Origin: an uncultured Gemella sp. | GTDB lineage: Bacteria; Bacillota; Bacilli; Staphylococcales; Gemellaceae | Length of the DNA: 7,557 nt | Assembly (NCBI GenBank): GCA_938038035.1 | Contig: CALHQV010000140.1 | Location: 1-7,557, forward strand | Reading direction: 5' to 3' | In this document: in pieces, positions 1 through 6,731 of the stretch | Numbering within the stretch: position 1 is the stretch's first letter | Layout: each line of letters opens with the position of its first letter | The notes under the pieces: model-generated | Told to the model about the DNA's origin: nothing | The model's input: the letters and a program-made list of their open reading frames with translations, nothing else | The model's database searches: none | Position numbers and translations under genes: made by a program

Positions 1-51
1 GATATTATGAAAGAAATATTAGCTTGTTATTCAGCATTATTATTTACATAA
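1..51 (+). CDS. Possible C-terminal end of an unknown plus-strand gene
   Basis: Reading frame 1 is open from the window edge to a TAA at 49-51 and encodes 16 residues ending ACYSALLFT. If real, the gene enters from the left and converges on the zinc peptidase gene, whose terminator lies about 85 bases further on. Sixteen residues are too few to recognise a family, and an open frame this short is expected by chance. The only support is position: the minus-strand terminator at 134-167 closes the peptidase unit, so another gene should begin or end near here. I cannot assign a function. Confidence 0.25.
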   Translation, partial: DIMKEILACYSALLFT

Positions 52-133
52 GTTTAGTTCTCTATCAAAACACCTTTTACTATAATTAATTGAGAGTTAA
101 ATGCATATTTTGTAAAATATTGCACCAATTTAA

Positions 134-167
134 CAAAAAAAGATTGCCAATTTCCATTGACAATCTT
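134..167 (-). terminator. Intrinsic terminator of the zinc peptidase gene
   Basis: On the minus strand an 11-bp stem (arms 140-150 and 157-167, six-base loop 151-156) is followed by a run of about six T at 140-135. The single imperfect position is a G-U wobble in minus-strand RNA but an A-C mismatch in plus-strand RNA, so the structure is built for minus-strand transcripts. It lies eight bases after the peptidase stop codon. The plus strand has no T run after the stem. Confidence 0.9.
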
Positions 168-174
168 GTATTTA

Positions 175-900
175 TTAATTTCTATTATTACTATTTAGTA
201 ATATGAAGACGAATCTTAACATCTCCATTAAAGCTACAACTGCTGCTGCAACATAAGTTAAAGCTGCTGCTGTTAGAACTTTACGACAGTGTCTGTGTTC
301 TTGATCGTCTACAATGTTTAAGTCAACCACTTGTTCTAATGCTCGTTTTGAAGCATCGAACTCAACTGGTAATGTTACTACTTGGAATAGTACTGCAAAC
401 AGCATAAACCCTACCCCAATCCAAGCAACAGTATAACCGAATTGACCAATTAGTCCTGTTAATAAGAATCCTACCATAATAAGAATAGTTGATAGATTTC
501 CTCCTAGATTAGCTAACGGCACTAATGAGTGTCTCCATCTCATTGGTTTGTAGTCTGCTACTTTATCTTGAATAACGTGACCAATTTCGTGAGCCGCAAT
601 CGCTACTGAAGCTACTGTTGGTTGATCGTGCACTATAGGTGATAGTACTACAATGTTATTAGTTGGATCATAGTGATCTGATAGTTCAACTTCGCCTCTT
701 ACTACTCTAACACCTGTTATTCCATTTGCTTGCATTATAATTTCTGCAACTTCTTTTCCAGTTAATCCTGATTTTGTTCTTACTTTTTTATATCTTTCGT
801 ATGTTCTTTTTACTTTGAATTGAGCCCATAAAGGAATCAGCATAATTAGTAAAAAGTAAAGTATATAACTTCCTGACATTCCATAATATCCTAATGGCAT
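175..900 (-). CDS. yugP: YugP-like membrane zinc metallopeptidase
   Basis: This is a 241-residue protein of the YugP / putative neutral zinc metallopeptidase family (Pfam Zn_peptidase_2), close to the family's usual length of about 225-240. It has one N-terminal membrane segment (about 10-27), then a soluble part with the zinc-binding HEIGH motif at 104-108. Two hydrophobic hairpin segments (about 134-154 and 157-178) are followed by the conserved LPVEFDAS stretch at 177-184, whose E180 is the likely third zinc ligand. A last membrane segment lies at about 209-233. It is expected to be an integral membrane protease; its physiological substrate is not established. The ATG at 900 has an AGGAGGT Shine-Dalgarno seven bases upstream. 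The gene is monocistronic, with its own promoter and terminator. Family assignment is firm, biological role unknown. Confidence 0.93.
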   Translation of the reverse strand: MPLGYYGMSGSYILYFLLIMLIPLWAQFKVKRTYERYKKVRTKSGLTGKEVAEIIMQANGITGVRVVRGEVELSDHYDPTNNIVVLSPIVHDQPTVASVAIAAHEIGHVIQDKVADYKPMRWRHSLVPLANLGGNLSTILIMVGFLLTGLIGQFGYTVAWIGVGFMLFAVLFQVVTLPVEFDASKRALEQVVDLNIVDDQEHRHCRKVLTAAALTYVAAAVVALMEMLRFVFILLNSNNRN

Positions 901-907
901 ATAGATT

Positions 908-946
908 ACCTCCTAATTAGTAAAGTATATAAGAAGAATTATACCA
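908..946 (-). promoter_or_regulatory. Extended -10 promoter and RBS of the zinc peptidase gene
   Basis: On the minus strand a perfect TATAAT (943 to 938) is preceded by TGG (946-944), giving the TGnTATAAT form of an extended -10 element. No convincing -35 hexamer is found 16-18 bases upstream, which fits an extended -10 promoter. Transcription should start near 931, leaving a leader of about 30 bases that contains AGGAGGT at 914-908. The remaining intergenic DNA, from about 950 to 1083, shows nothing else I can support. Confidence 0.7.
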
Positions 947-1083
947 CGTTCCAAAGTTATTTGCTAGTATTTTGACTAAATTTTAACATTGATAATTCAT
1001 ATTACTTATTTTTATTACTTTTCATTAGATTTTCACTGTTTAATTTCAGTATATTGCCTTAATTATACATTAATTTTCAACAT

Positions 1084-1124
1084 AAAAATACGATCCAAAA
1101 GCTAAGTTACTTCTAGATCGTACT
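1084..1124 (-). terminator. Intrinsic terminator of der
   Basis: A 14-bp stem (arms 1089-1102 and 1109-1122) with a six-base loop is followed on the minus strand by five T (1088-1084). Three of the stem pairs are G-U wobbles only when read as minus-strand RNA, which supports the direction. It lies about 20 bases after the der stop codon and separates der from the peptidase transcription unit. Confidence 0.88.
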
Positions 1125-1145
1125 AAAAATTTATATTCTTAAATA

Positions 1146-2453
1146 TTAGTTTCTTTGTCTTGCTATTAGTTTAATTGGTGTACCTTCAAAATTGAATGAA
1201 TCACGGATTCTATTTTCTAAAAATCTCTCATAAGAGAAATGCATAAGTTCTGGATAATTCACGAAGAACACGAATGTCGGTGGATTAATAGCAACTTGTG
1301 ATGCGTAGAAAATATTAAGTCTCTTACCTTTATCTTGAGGCGTTGGATTCATAGAAACAGCATCAACAACGATTTCATTAAGTGTTGAGCTTTGAATACG
1401 ACGTTGTCTATTTTCATATGATTCTTTAATTAATGGGAAAATGTTAAATACACGTTGTTTTGTTTTTGCTGAAACATAGATAATTTTAGCATAATCTAAG
1501 TAAGCAAAACTATCACGAATTTTTTCATCAAATTCTTTCATAGTCTTATCGTCTTTCGCAATTGCATCCCATTTATTAACGACAATAATTACACCTTTTC
1601 CAGATTCGTGTGCATATCCAGCAACTTTCTTATCCTGTTCAATAATACCTTCCTCAGCATTAAGAACTACTAAGACGACATCTGAACGTTCAATAGCTTT
1701 AAGAGAACGAAGTACTGAATATTTCTCACAGCTTTCATATACTTTACCACGTTTTCTAATACCAGCTGTATCGATTACTACATATTCATCTCCATTGTGT
1801 TTGAAATCAGTATCGATTGCATCACGTGTAGTTCCAGCGATATCAGATGCGATAACACGTTCTTCACCTAAAATCGTATTAATTAAACTAGATTTACCTA
1901 CATTAGGTCGACCGATAAGAGAGAATCTGATTTTGTCATCTTCTTCCTCTTCTTCTATTACTTTAAAGTTTTTACAAACTTCATCAAGTAAATCACCGAT
2001 ACCTAACCCATGAGATCCAGAAATTGGGAATGGATCTCCAAATCCTAATGAATAGAAATCATAAATCATATGATTCATATCAAAGTTATCAATTTTGTTT
2101 ACTGCCAGTACAACTGGTTTATCTGTTTTATAAAGTAATCTAGCAACTTCTTCATCATCACTAGTTACTCCATCACGACCATTTGTTAAGAAAATAATAA
2201 CATCTGCTTCGTCGATTGCTAATTCAGCTTGTGCTCTGATTTGCTTTTGGAAAGGAGTATCTTCTAATTCAATTCCTCCAGTATCTATCATAAAGAATGA
2301 GTAATTTAACCATTCTGCTTTTGAGTATATTCTATCACGAGTAACGCCTGCAACGTCTTCTACAATAGATAATCTATCACCAATAATTTTATTGAAAATT
2401 GTAGATTTACCGACGTTTGGTCTACCTATTATCGCAACTGTTGGTTTTGCCAT
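1146..2453 (-). CDS. der: Ribosome-assembly GTPase Der (EngA)
   Basis: This is a 435-residue double GTPase, the standard length for Der, which acts in maturation of the 50S ribosomal subunit. The first G domain has GRPNVGKST (10-18), GVTRD (36-40), DTGG (57-60), NKID (119-122) and SGSHG (145-149). An acidic linker (EEEEEDD, about 167-173) leads to the second G domain with GRPNVGKSS (181-189), GTTRD (207-211), DTAG (228-231), NKWD (293-296) and SAK (328-330). The last 85 or so residues form the KH-like domain (YASQ, NPPTFVFFVN, FEGTPI). All nucleotide-binding motifs are intact. The ATG at 2453 follows a GGAGGT Shine-Dalgarno by six bases. An S1-protein gene just upstream of der is a familiar Bacilli arrangement. 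In many Bacilli gpsA and an HU gene follow der; here a peptidase gene does. The protein is probably essential. Confidence 0.98.
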   Translation of the reverse strand: MAKPTVAIIGRPNVGKSTIFNKIIGDRLSIVEDVAGVTRDRIYSKAEWLNYSFFMIDTGGIELEDTPFQKQIRAQAELAIDEADVIIFLTNGRDGVTSDDEEVARLLYKTDKPVVLAVNKIDNFDMNHMIYDFYSLGFGDPFPISGSHGLGIGDLLDEVCKNFKVIEEEEEDDKIRFSLIGRPNVGKSSLINTILGEERVIASDIAGTTRDAIDTDFKHNGDEYVVIDTAGIRKRGKVYESCEKYSVLRSLKAIERSDVVLVVLNAEEGIIEQDKKVAGYAHESGKGVIIVVNKWDAIAKDDKTMKEFDEKIRDSFAYLDYAKIIYVSAKTKQRVFNIFPLIKESYENRQRRIQSSTLNEIVVDAVSMNPTPQDKGKRLNIFYASQVAINPPTFVFFVNYPELMHFSYERFLENRIRDSFNFEGTPIKLIARQRN

Positions 2454-2482
2454 GTTTTTACCTCCATATCTTTAAATATTTT

Positions 2483-2528
2483 TAGTTAAAATAGCAAAGT
2501 TTGATAGTTAAAAACTATATTTTAACTA
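2483..2528. repeat. Repeat and inverted-repeat cluster upstream of der
   Basis: TAGTTAAAATA at 2483-2493 is matched by its exact reverse complement at 2518-2528. A second direct copy of TAGTTAAAA starts at 2505, 22 bases after the first, or about two helical turns. ATAGTT at 2504-2509 also pairs with AACTAT at 2513-2518 to form a small inner hairpin. The cluster fills the gap between the S1-gene terminator and the der ribosome-binding site. It could be an operator or only the product of AT-rich composition. Confidence 0.5.
2488..2496 (-). promoter_or_regulatory. Possible extended -10 promoter of der
   Basis: On the minus strand TGCTATTTT (2496 to 2488) has the TGn plus -10 layout, about 35 bases upstream of the der start. 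There is no clear -35 element, and the -10 core departs from consensus at two positions. A promoter is expected here because the upstream S1-protein gene ends in a strong terminator. The element sits in one arm of the repeat cluster at 2483-2528. The exact placement is uncertain. Confidence 0.35.
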
Positions 2529-2550
2529 CACTCCACTATCTATTTCTACC

Positions 2551-2597
2551 TAAAAAATAAAAGCAATAGACAAGCTTATCTACTGCCTTTATTTCTT
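2551..2597 (-). terminator. Strong intrinsic terminator of the S1-protein gene
   Basis: On the minus strand a stem of about 20 bp (arms 2552-2571 and 2578-2597) closes on the six-base loop 2572-2577. Its 3' side runs into a T-rich tract. Four positions pair only through G-U wobbles in minus-strand RNA, so the element is strand-specific. It lies 12 bases after the S1-gene stop codon and should isolate der from the transcript above. Confidence 0.92.
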
Positions 2598-2609
2598 TAT
2601 TTTTTCAAA

Positions 2610-3818
2610 TTAAAGTTCGATATCTTTAAATTTGTCCCCTAGATTAAATGAAGTATCTTCATCTTTTAAGTAAGAAGTATCGTATTCAGCTTCTTCCTTA
2701 ACTTCTTCTTTAACTGGTTTTTCTAAAAGTTCTTTGATTGATAAAGATAATCTTTCGTTTTCGAAATCAAATTCTAAAACTTTTACAGTTACTTTATCAC
2801 CTTTTTTAAGAACGTCTTCTACGTTTGTAACTCTTTCGTGAGAAATTTGAGAAATGTGAACTAATCCTTCAACATCTGGTAATACTTCAACAAATGCTCC
2901 AAATGCAGTTGTGTTACGAACAACACCTTCTAATACATCTCCAGCTTTAATTGTAGCACGAGCTACTTCCCATTGTGTTGGTAATAAAGTTTTAGCTGAA
3001 AGTGATACTTTTTCGTTTTCTTTATCTACAGCGATAACTGCAACTTTAACAGTGTCTCCAACTGATAATACATCAGAAACTTTCTCTACACGTGCGTGAG
3101 AAATTTCTGAGATGTGTAATAATCCATCAACTTCACCGATGTTAACGAATGCTCCAAAGTCAGTAATACGACTAACTTTACCTTCGATTACATCACCTTC
3201 ATTAATGTTTCCGTATACTTCAGCTAGTTTTTTAGCTTTTTCTTCTTCTAAAATTACACGTCTGTTTAAGATAATTTTGTTTTTAGATTTATCTACTTCT
3301 TCAATTTTAAATGTATATTCATTTCCTACAAATTTAGATAAGTCTTTTCTGAATTTAGTGTCAATGTATGACCCTGGAATAAATGCACGTAATCCTTCTA
3401 CGTCAGCTAATAATCCACCTTTAGTTTGTCCAGAAACTGTTGCTTGAATTAATTCTCCGTTTTCGAATTTTTCAATAATTCCAGTCCATGATAATTCCAT
3501 TAATTTTTTATATTCAGCATTTTCTAAAATTTTGTGTGATAAGTAGATTACACCAGGTACATCTTCTGATCTTTTTTCACGGTCTGCTCTAATTCCAGTT
3601 ACTTGAGCTTCTACTTCATCACCAACTGATAATACGTCTTCAATGTTTTCAAATGGTTTTCTAGTAATTTGGTTACGTAAAATTACGCAATCATATTGAG
3701 CTCCTGCTACATCAACGTATACTTTATCGTTATCGATTTTAGATACTGTACCAGTTACTTTGTCTCCTTTTTTCAGCATTTCTGAGCTATTTAATAATTC
3801 CTCAAATGAAGTTGTCAT
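2610..3818 (-). CDS. rpsA: Four-domain S1 RNA-binding protein (ribosomal S1 homolog)
   Basis: This is a 402-residue protein with four S1/OB-fold repeats at about 15-95, 117-187, 205-275 and 290-360. The last two are the most canonical (FGAFVNIGEVDGLLHISEIS and FGAFVEVLPDVEGLVHISQ). An acidic, charged tail follows from about 366. Bacilli carry this short S1 homolog (YpfD type) instead of the six-domain S1 of Proteobacteria. It binds RNA, and its part in translation initiation is less clear than for E. coli S1. The frame stays open to an ATG at 3872, but that start lies upstream of the -10 element at 3861-3866. The ATG at 3818 has AGGAGG ten bases upstream and begins the typical sequence MTTSFEELLN, so I take 3818. 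The gene lies between trmD and der, and the cmk gene usual upstream is absent. Confidence 0.93.
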   Translation of the reverse strand: MTTSFEELLNSSEMLKKGDKVTGTVSKIDNDKVYVDVAGAQYDCVILRNQITRKPFENIEDVLSVGDEVEAQVTGIRADREKRSEDVPGVIYLSHKILENAEYKKLMELSWTGIIEKFENGELIQATVSGQTKGGLLADVEGLRAFIPGSYIDTKFRKDLSKFVGNEYTFKIEEVDKSKNKIILNRRVILEEEKAKKLAEVYGNINEGDVIEGKVSRITDFGAFVNIGEVDGLLHISEISHARVEKVSDVLSVGDTVKVAVIAVDKENEKVSLSAKTLLPTQWEVARATIKAGDVLEGVVRNTTAFGAFVEVLPDVEGLVHISQISHERVTNVEDVLKKGDKVTVKVLEFDFENERLSLSIKELLEKPVKEEVKEEAEYDTSYLKDEDTSFNLGDKFKDIEL

Positions 3819-3828
3819 TACTTCTAAT

Positions 3829-3834
3829 CCTCCT
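3829..3834 (-). promoter_or_regulatory. Ribosome-binding site that fixes the S1-protein start
   Basis: A perfect AGGAGG on the minus strand lies ten bases before the ATG at 3818. No comparable site precedes the in-frame ATG codons near 3872, which would also lie upstream of the promoter's -10 element. This supports a 402-residue protein over a 420-residue one. Confidence 0.85.
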
Positions 3835-3860
3835 GTGCTTACAATACATACTATATTAAT

Positions 3861-3889
3861 ATTATACATCAAAAATACAGTTATGTCAT
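3861..3889 (-). promoter_or_regulatory. Sigma-A promoter of the S1-protein gene
   Basis: On the minus strand ATGACA (3889 to 3884, five of six matches to TTGACA) is separated by exactly 17 bases from a perfect TATAAT (3866 to 3861). Transcription should begin near 3854, giving a leader of about 36 bases. The -35 element begins only about 11 bases after the trmD stop codon. No terminator fits in between, so trmD transcripts may also read into this gene. Confidence 0.85.
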
Positions 3890-3899
3890 TTATTTTATG

Positions 3900-4631
3900 T
3901 TAATTTTTTAATTCTTTTTTTATTTCATCAAGTAATTTGGCTTCTTCTTTACTTAATTCATAGTTTTCCAGTAGATCTGGTCGTCTAGTCAGTGTTCTTC
4001 GTAAACTTTCTTTTTTTCTGTAAGTTTCTATATTTTTATGGTGACCACTTGTCAATACATCAGGAACCACCATTCCTTTATAGTCCTTTGGACGTGTATA
4101 TTGAGGATATTCTAATAAGCCAGTCGAAAATGAATCATCCTTGTGAGATTCTTCCTTTCCTAGAACATCAGGAACAAGTCGCGCTATACTATCGACCATT
4201 GTCATCGCTGCAAATTCTCCACCTGTTAAGATGAAATCACCAATCGATAATTCATCGGTTACTAAGTACTCTCTAATTCTTTCATCATAACCTTCATAGT
4301 GACCACAGATAAAAATTAAGTGCTCTTCTTCAGAAAGTTCCTCTGCTTTTTTCTGACTAAATCTCTCACCTTGTGGACAAAGTAAAATTATTCGAGTTTT
4401 ATCAGTTTTATCTAAACTCTCAACAGCATTAAAGATCGGTTCTGGTTTTAATACCATCCCCTGACCTCCACCGAATGGATAATCATCTACTTGGTTATGT
4501 TTATTACCAGAAAATTTTCGATAATCGACTATATTTATATCCAATAACTTATTATCTTTTGCTTTTCCTAAGATTGAATGATTTAATGAATCAAACATAT
4601 CAGGGAATAGCGTTAATATATCAATCTTCAT
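3900..4631 (-). CDS. trmD: tRNA (guanine-N1-)-methyltransferase TrmD
   Basis: This is a 243-residue SPOUT-fold enzyme of normal length that makes m1G37 in tRNAs, using S-adenosylmethionine, to prevent +1 frameshifting. Visible family motifs are MKIDILTLFPDMF at the N terminus, GGGQGM (54-59), PQG (86-88), GHYEGYDER (110-118) and SIGDFILTGGE (129-139), the last two belonging to the knotted cofactor site. R151, then DSF with D166 and LLEYPQYTRP (172-181), match the catalytic region, D166 being the likely counterpart of the general-base aspartate. The C-terminal helical domain binds tRNA. The start ATG shares its A with the rimM stop codon, so translation is probably coupled. In most bacteria rplS follows trmD; here an S1-protein gene does. 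Probably essential. Confidence 0.98.
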   Translation of the reverse strand: MKIDILTLFPDMFDSLNHSILGKAKDNKLLDINIVDYRKFSGNKHNQVDDYPFGGGQGMVLKPEPIFNAVESLDKTDKTRIILLCPQGERFSQKKAEELSEEEHLIFICGHYEGYDERIREYLVTDELSIGDFILTGGEFAAMTMVDSIARLVPDVLGKEESHKDDSFSTGLLEYPQYTRPKDYKGMVVPDVLTSGHHKNIETYRKKESLRRTLTRRPDLLENYELSKEEAKLLDEIKKELKN

Positions 4632-5140
4632 TAGTCAATTAACCCTTCCATAACTTCGATATCAATTCTTTTATTAGTAACATCTATTTTCTTTACCACA
4701 TCTTCAATGTAAGGTATTAAAATTTCTTTACCATTTTCTGCTTTTATTACCCACACATCATTTGCACCAGGTGTAAGAATCTCAACTACCTCACCTAGTG
4801 ATTTGTTGTTTTCATCAAATACCTCGCATCCGATAATCTCATGGAAATAGAACTCATTTTCTTCAAGTTCTCCTATATTATCCGAATCGATTTTAATTTG
4901 TAGATTTTTAAATTTTTCTGCTTCTTCAATTGTATCAATCCCTACAAATTTCACTAGAAGATTATTTTTATGTGTTCTGTAGCTTTCTACAACAACTTCT
5001 TTAACAACTTGATTTCCTCTAGTTATTAATAATTCACTACCCTTTTTAAAACGTTGTTCTTCAAAGTCAGTTGATGAAATTACTTTCACCTCTCCTTTTA
5101 AAGAATGTGTATTAACAATTTTTCCTACTTTTAGACGCAT
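4631..5140 (-). CDS. rimM: 16S rRNA processing / 30S maturation factor RimM
   Basis: This is a 169-residue RimM protein of typical length. It binds ribosomal protein S19 and helps mature the head of the 30S subunit. The N-terminal RimM barrel (about 1-85) opens with GKIVNTHSLKGEVKV, where the usual H-G of the family is H-S. The C-terminal PRC-barrel (about 96-169) has EFYFHEIIGC, NDVWVI (127-132), PYI (143-145) and the ending EGL. The ATG at 5140 follows AAGGAG by six bases. It overlaps trmD by one base and starts 31 bases after the permease stop with no terminator or clear promoter in between, so it appears to be transcribed with the transporter. The rpsP and KH-protein genes that usually precede rimM are not there. 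Confidence 0.97.
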   Translation of the reverse strand: MRLKVGKIVNTHSLKGEVKVISSTDFEEQRFKKGSELLITRGNQVVKEVVVESYRTHKNNLLVKFVGIDTIEEAEKFKNLQIKIDSDNIGELEENEFYFHEIIGCEVFDENNKSLGEVVEILTPGANDVWVIKAENGKEILIPYIEDVVKKIDVTNKRIDIEVMEGLID

Positions 5141-5171
5141 CTATTTCTCCTTGTTTTAATATTTTCTTTAA

Positions 5172-6731
5172 TTATTTTTTTACTCTCATTCTAATAAAGT
5201 ATGAGATATTTTCAATAATAATTATCGATAACGATAAACCAATTAATAATGTTGAAATTCTATTCCAATTTCTATATTCTATATTATTTACAAGCAAATG
5301 TCCAATACCACCTGCACCAACCATACCTAAAATAGTTGAATTTTTGATATTTGATTCAAATCTATATAAAACTATAGTAACGAATTCAGGGAAGTATCCA
5401 TTAAATATAATTTTAACATAACTAATAAAACTTCCAAGTCCTAGACTTTTTGTCATTAATAATACATTGTTATTAATTCCTTCTAAGACCTCATTATACA
5501 TTTTCGTCATAACACCAACTGTATATATATATAATGCAAAGAAACTACTAATTGCACCAGGACCGAATCCTCTAAAGAATATTAATGCCACTATTATCGG
5601 TGGAAATGTTCTTAATATATTGATAAATACTTTTACACCTAATGCTTTATACTTACCAAAAAGATTCACCGACGATAAATACGAAGTAAATATAGCTGTC
5701 ACCGCTGCAAAAATTGTGGCACTAAGTGCAATTTCTATACTTATAAATAGCTCGCTAAGCATTTTTGGGACATATGCTAAATCAGGATTTATAATTCCCT
5801 TAGCTAGCACATTTAATTGTTTTAATCCTATGAAAAATCTTTCTTGTGAAATATTAATGAAATTAGTAACGTATAGAATACTTCCTATAATAACAAGTGG
5901 AATCCCAAATTTTACTACATTTCTTCTTAGAATAAACTTTTCAAAAGTTAACTGTGAAGTATTTTGTAAATTTCTAAAATAATAACTCACTAGATCAATC
6001 ACGAAGATTAAAATAACAAGAGTAATAATTATTATAGAAACTCTATCATATCTTAAGTGATTTAGCTCTTGCCATAATCTTTGACCTATTCCACCTGCTC
6101 CAACTAATCCTAAAACACTTGCTCCACGGATACTTGATTCTAAAGTTAGAAAGTATACAGAGATAACTTGGGGTTTAAGATTAGACAAAATCGCATTTTT
6201 ATAGATAATAAATTTTGAAGCTCCTAGTGATTCCATAGCTTCTAACTGTTTAATCTCGACTTCTTCAGCATACTCTTTTAATAATTTAGCTGATGTTAGA
6301 ATATTAATTAAATATATACTCACAAAACCACTAAATACTCCGGTACTGAATAAACTTACTAAGATAGCAGCAATTATTAGAAATGGCATTGTTCTAAAGA
6401 CAGAGAATACCGCACTAAATATTTTTGGAATTATCTTAAGTTTAAATAGTACATTGGTTAGTATTGGTAACAATATTAACGTTGTACATAAAGCTAATAT
6501 CGATGAAAATAGAGCAATGTTAATTGTTTCTATTATCGGTTGTTTCAATTCAGGTAAAATAGAAAAATCTACAGGATACATACGTCCAAGGAGATTCTGT
6601 ATCCTTTTAAACCCTAATGAAAACGTCTTTGTATCATATTGGCTATATGCAATAAAAATAATCAAAACAATAAAAGATAACGAAGCTAACTTCGTTATAG
6701 ATTTTTTAATTATAAAGTTCTTCAAATTCAT
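5172..6731 (-). CDS. phnE: Double-domain PhnE-type ABC transporter permease
   Basis: This is a 519-residue membrane protein made of two PhnE-like permease units in tandem; single PhnE proteins are about 260-280 residues. Corresponding parts recur in order. PVDFSILPELKQPIIETI (53-70) matches PDLAYVPKMLSELFISIE. VFRTMPF (111-117) matches ILRTFPP (372-378). The EAA loop ESLGASKFIIYK (167-178) matches KSLGLGSFISYV (428-439), and GLVGAGGIG (208-216) matches GMVGAGGIG (469-477). Each half has about six hydrophobic segments. One polypeptide could therefore supply both membrane halves for an ATPase dimer. The ATG at 6731 has AAGGTGA nine bases upstream and overlaps the ATPase gene by 26 bases. The family imports phosphonates, phosphite or related oxyanions, but the substrate here is not shown. 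No PhnD is in the window. Confidence 0.9.
   Translation of the reverse strand: MNLKNFIIKKSITKLASLSFIVLIIFIAYSQYDTKTFSLGFKRIQNLLGRMYPVDFSILPELKQPIIETINIALFSSILALCTTLILLPILTNVLFKLKIIPKIFSAVFSVFRTMPFLIIAAILVSLFSTGVFSGFVSIYLINILTSAKLLKEYAEEVEIKQLEAMESLGASKFIIYKNAILSNLKPQVISVYFLTLESSIRGASVLGLVGAGGIGQRLWQELNHLRYDRVSIIIITLVILIFVIDLVSYYFRNLQNTSQLTFEKFILRRNVVKFGIPLVIIGSILYVTNFINISQERFFIGLKQLNVLAKGIINPDLAYVPKMLSELFISIEIALSATIFAAVTAIFTSYLSSVNLFGKYKALGVKVFINILRTFPPIIVALIFFRGFGPGAISSFFALYIYTVGVMTKMYNEVLEGINNNVLLMTKSLGLGSFISYVKIIFNGYFPEFVTIVLYRFESNIKNSTILGMVGAGGIGHLLVNNIEYRNWNRISTLLIGLSLSIIIIENISYFIRMRVKK
6677..6698 (-). other. Hairpin with T-rich flank inside the permease gene, just after the ATPase stop
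   Basis: A perfect 9-bp inverted repeat, ATAACGAAG / CTTCGTTAT around a four-base loop, starts eight bases after the phnC stop codon and covers about codons 12-18 of the permease. On the minus strand it is followed by CTTTTATTGTTTT, so it resembles a weak intrinsic terminator or attenuator. It may set the ratio of ATPase to permease transcripts or mark an RNA 3' end. The repeat is certain, the function is a guess. Confidence 0.45.

Noticed and set aside
20..66. Possible minus-strand promoter (TTGATA, 16 bases, TAAATA) leading out of the window
   Set aside because: The -10 matches consensus at only about half its positions, and the AT-rich background makes such matches common. No gene start is visible in the remaining bases.
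1795..2013. Plus-strand open frame of 72 codons rich in serine
   Set aside because: It lies opposite der in an intact GTPase gene. The serine run is the complement of the acidic GAA-rich linker between the two G domains, so it is a shadow of der.
3112..3447. Plus-strand open frame of 111 codons opposite the S1-protein gene
   Set aside because: The minus strand encodes clear S1 repeats across the same bases. The plus-strand translation is low-complexity and without motifs.
3819..3872. Eighteen-residue N-terminal extension of the S1 protein (MMYNINIVC...)
   Set aside because: The -10 element of a strong promoter falls within it, and AGGAGG sits correctly for the inner ATG at 3818.
5221..5235. 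Small palindrome TTATCGATAA near the end of the permease gene, considered as a rimM control site
   Set aside because: It is only ten bases, lies within coding sequence, and has no convincing promoter beside it.
5467..5982. Plus-strand open frame of 171 codons
   Set aside because: It is entirely antisense to the second half of the permease, whose repeated PhnE motifs confirm the minus-strand frame. There is no good ribosome-binding site or family resemblance.
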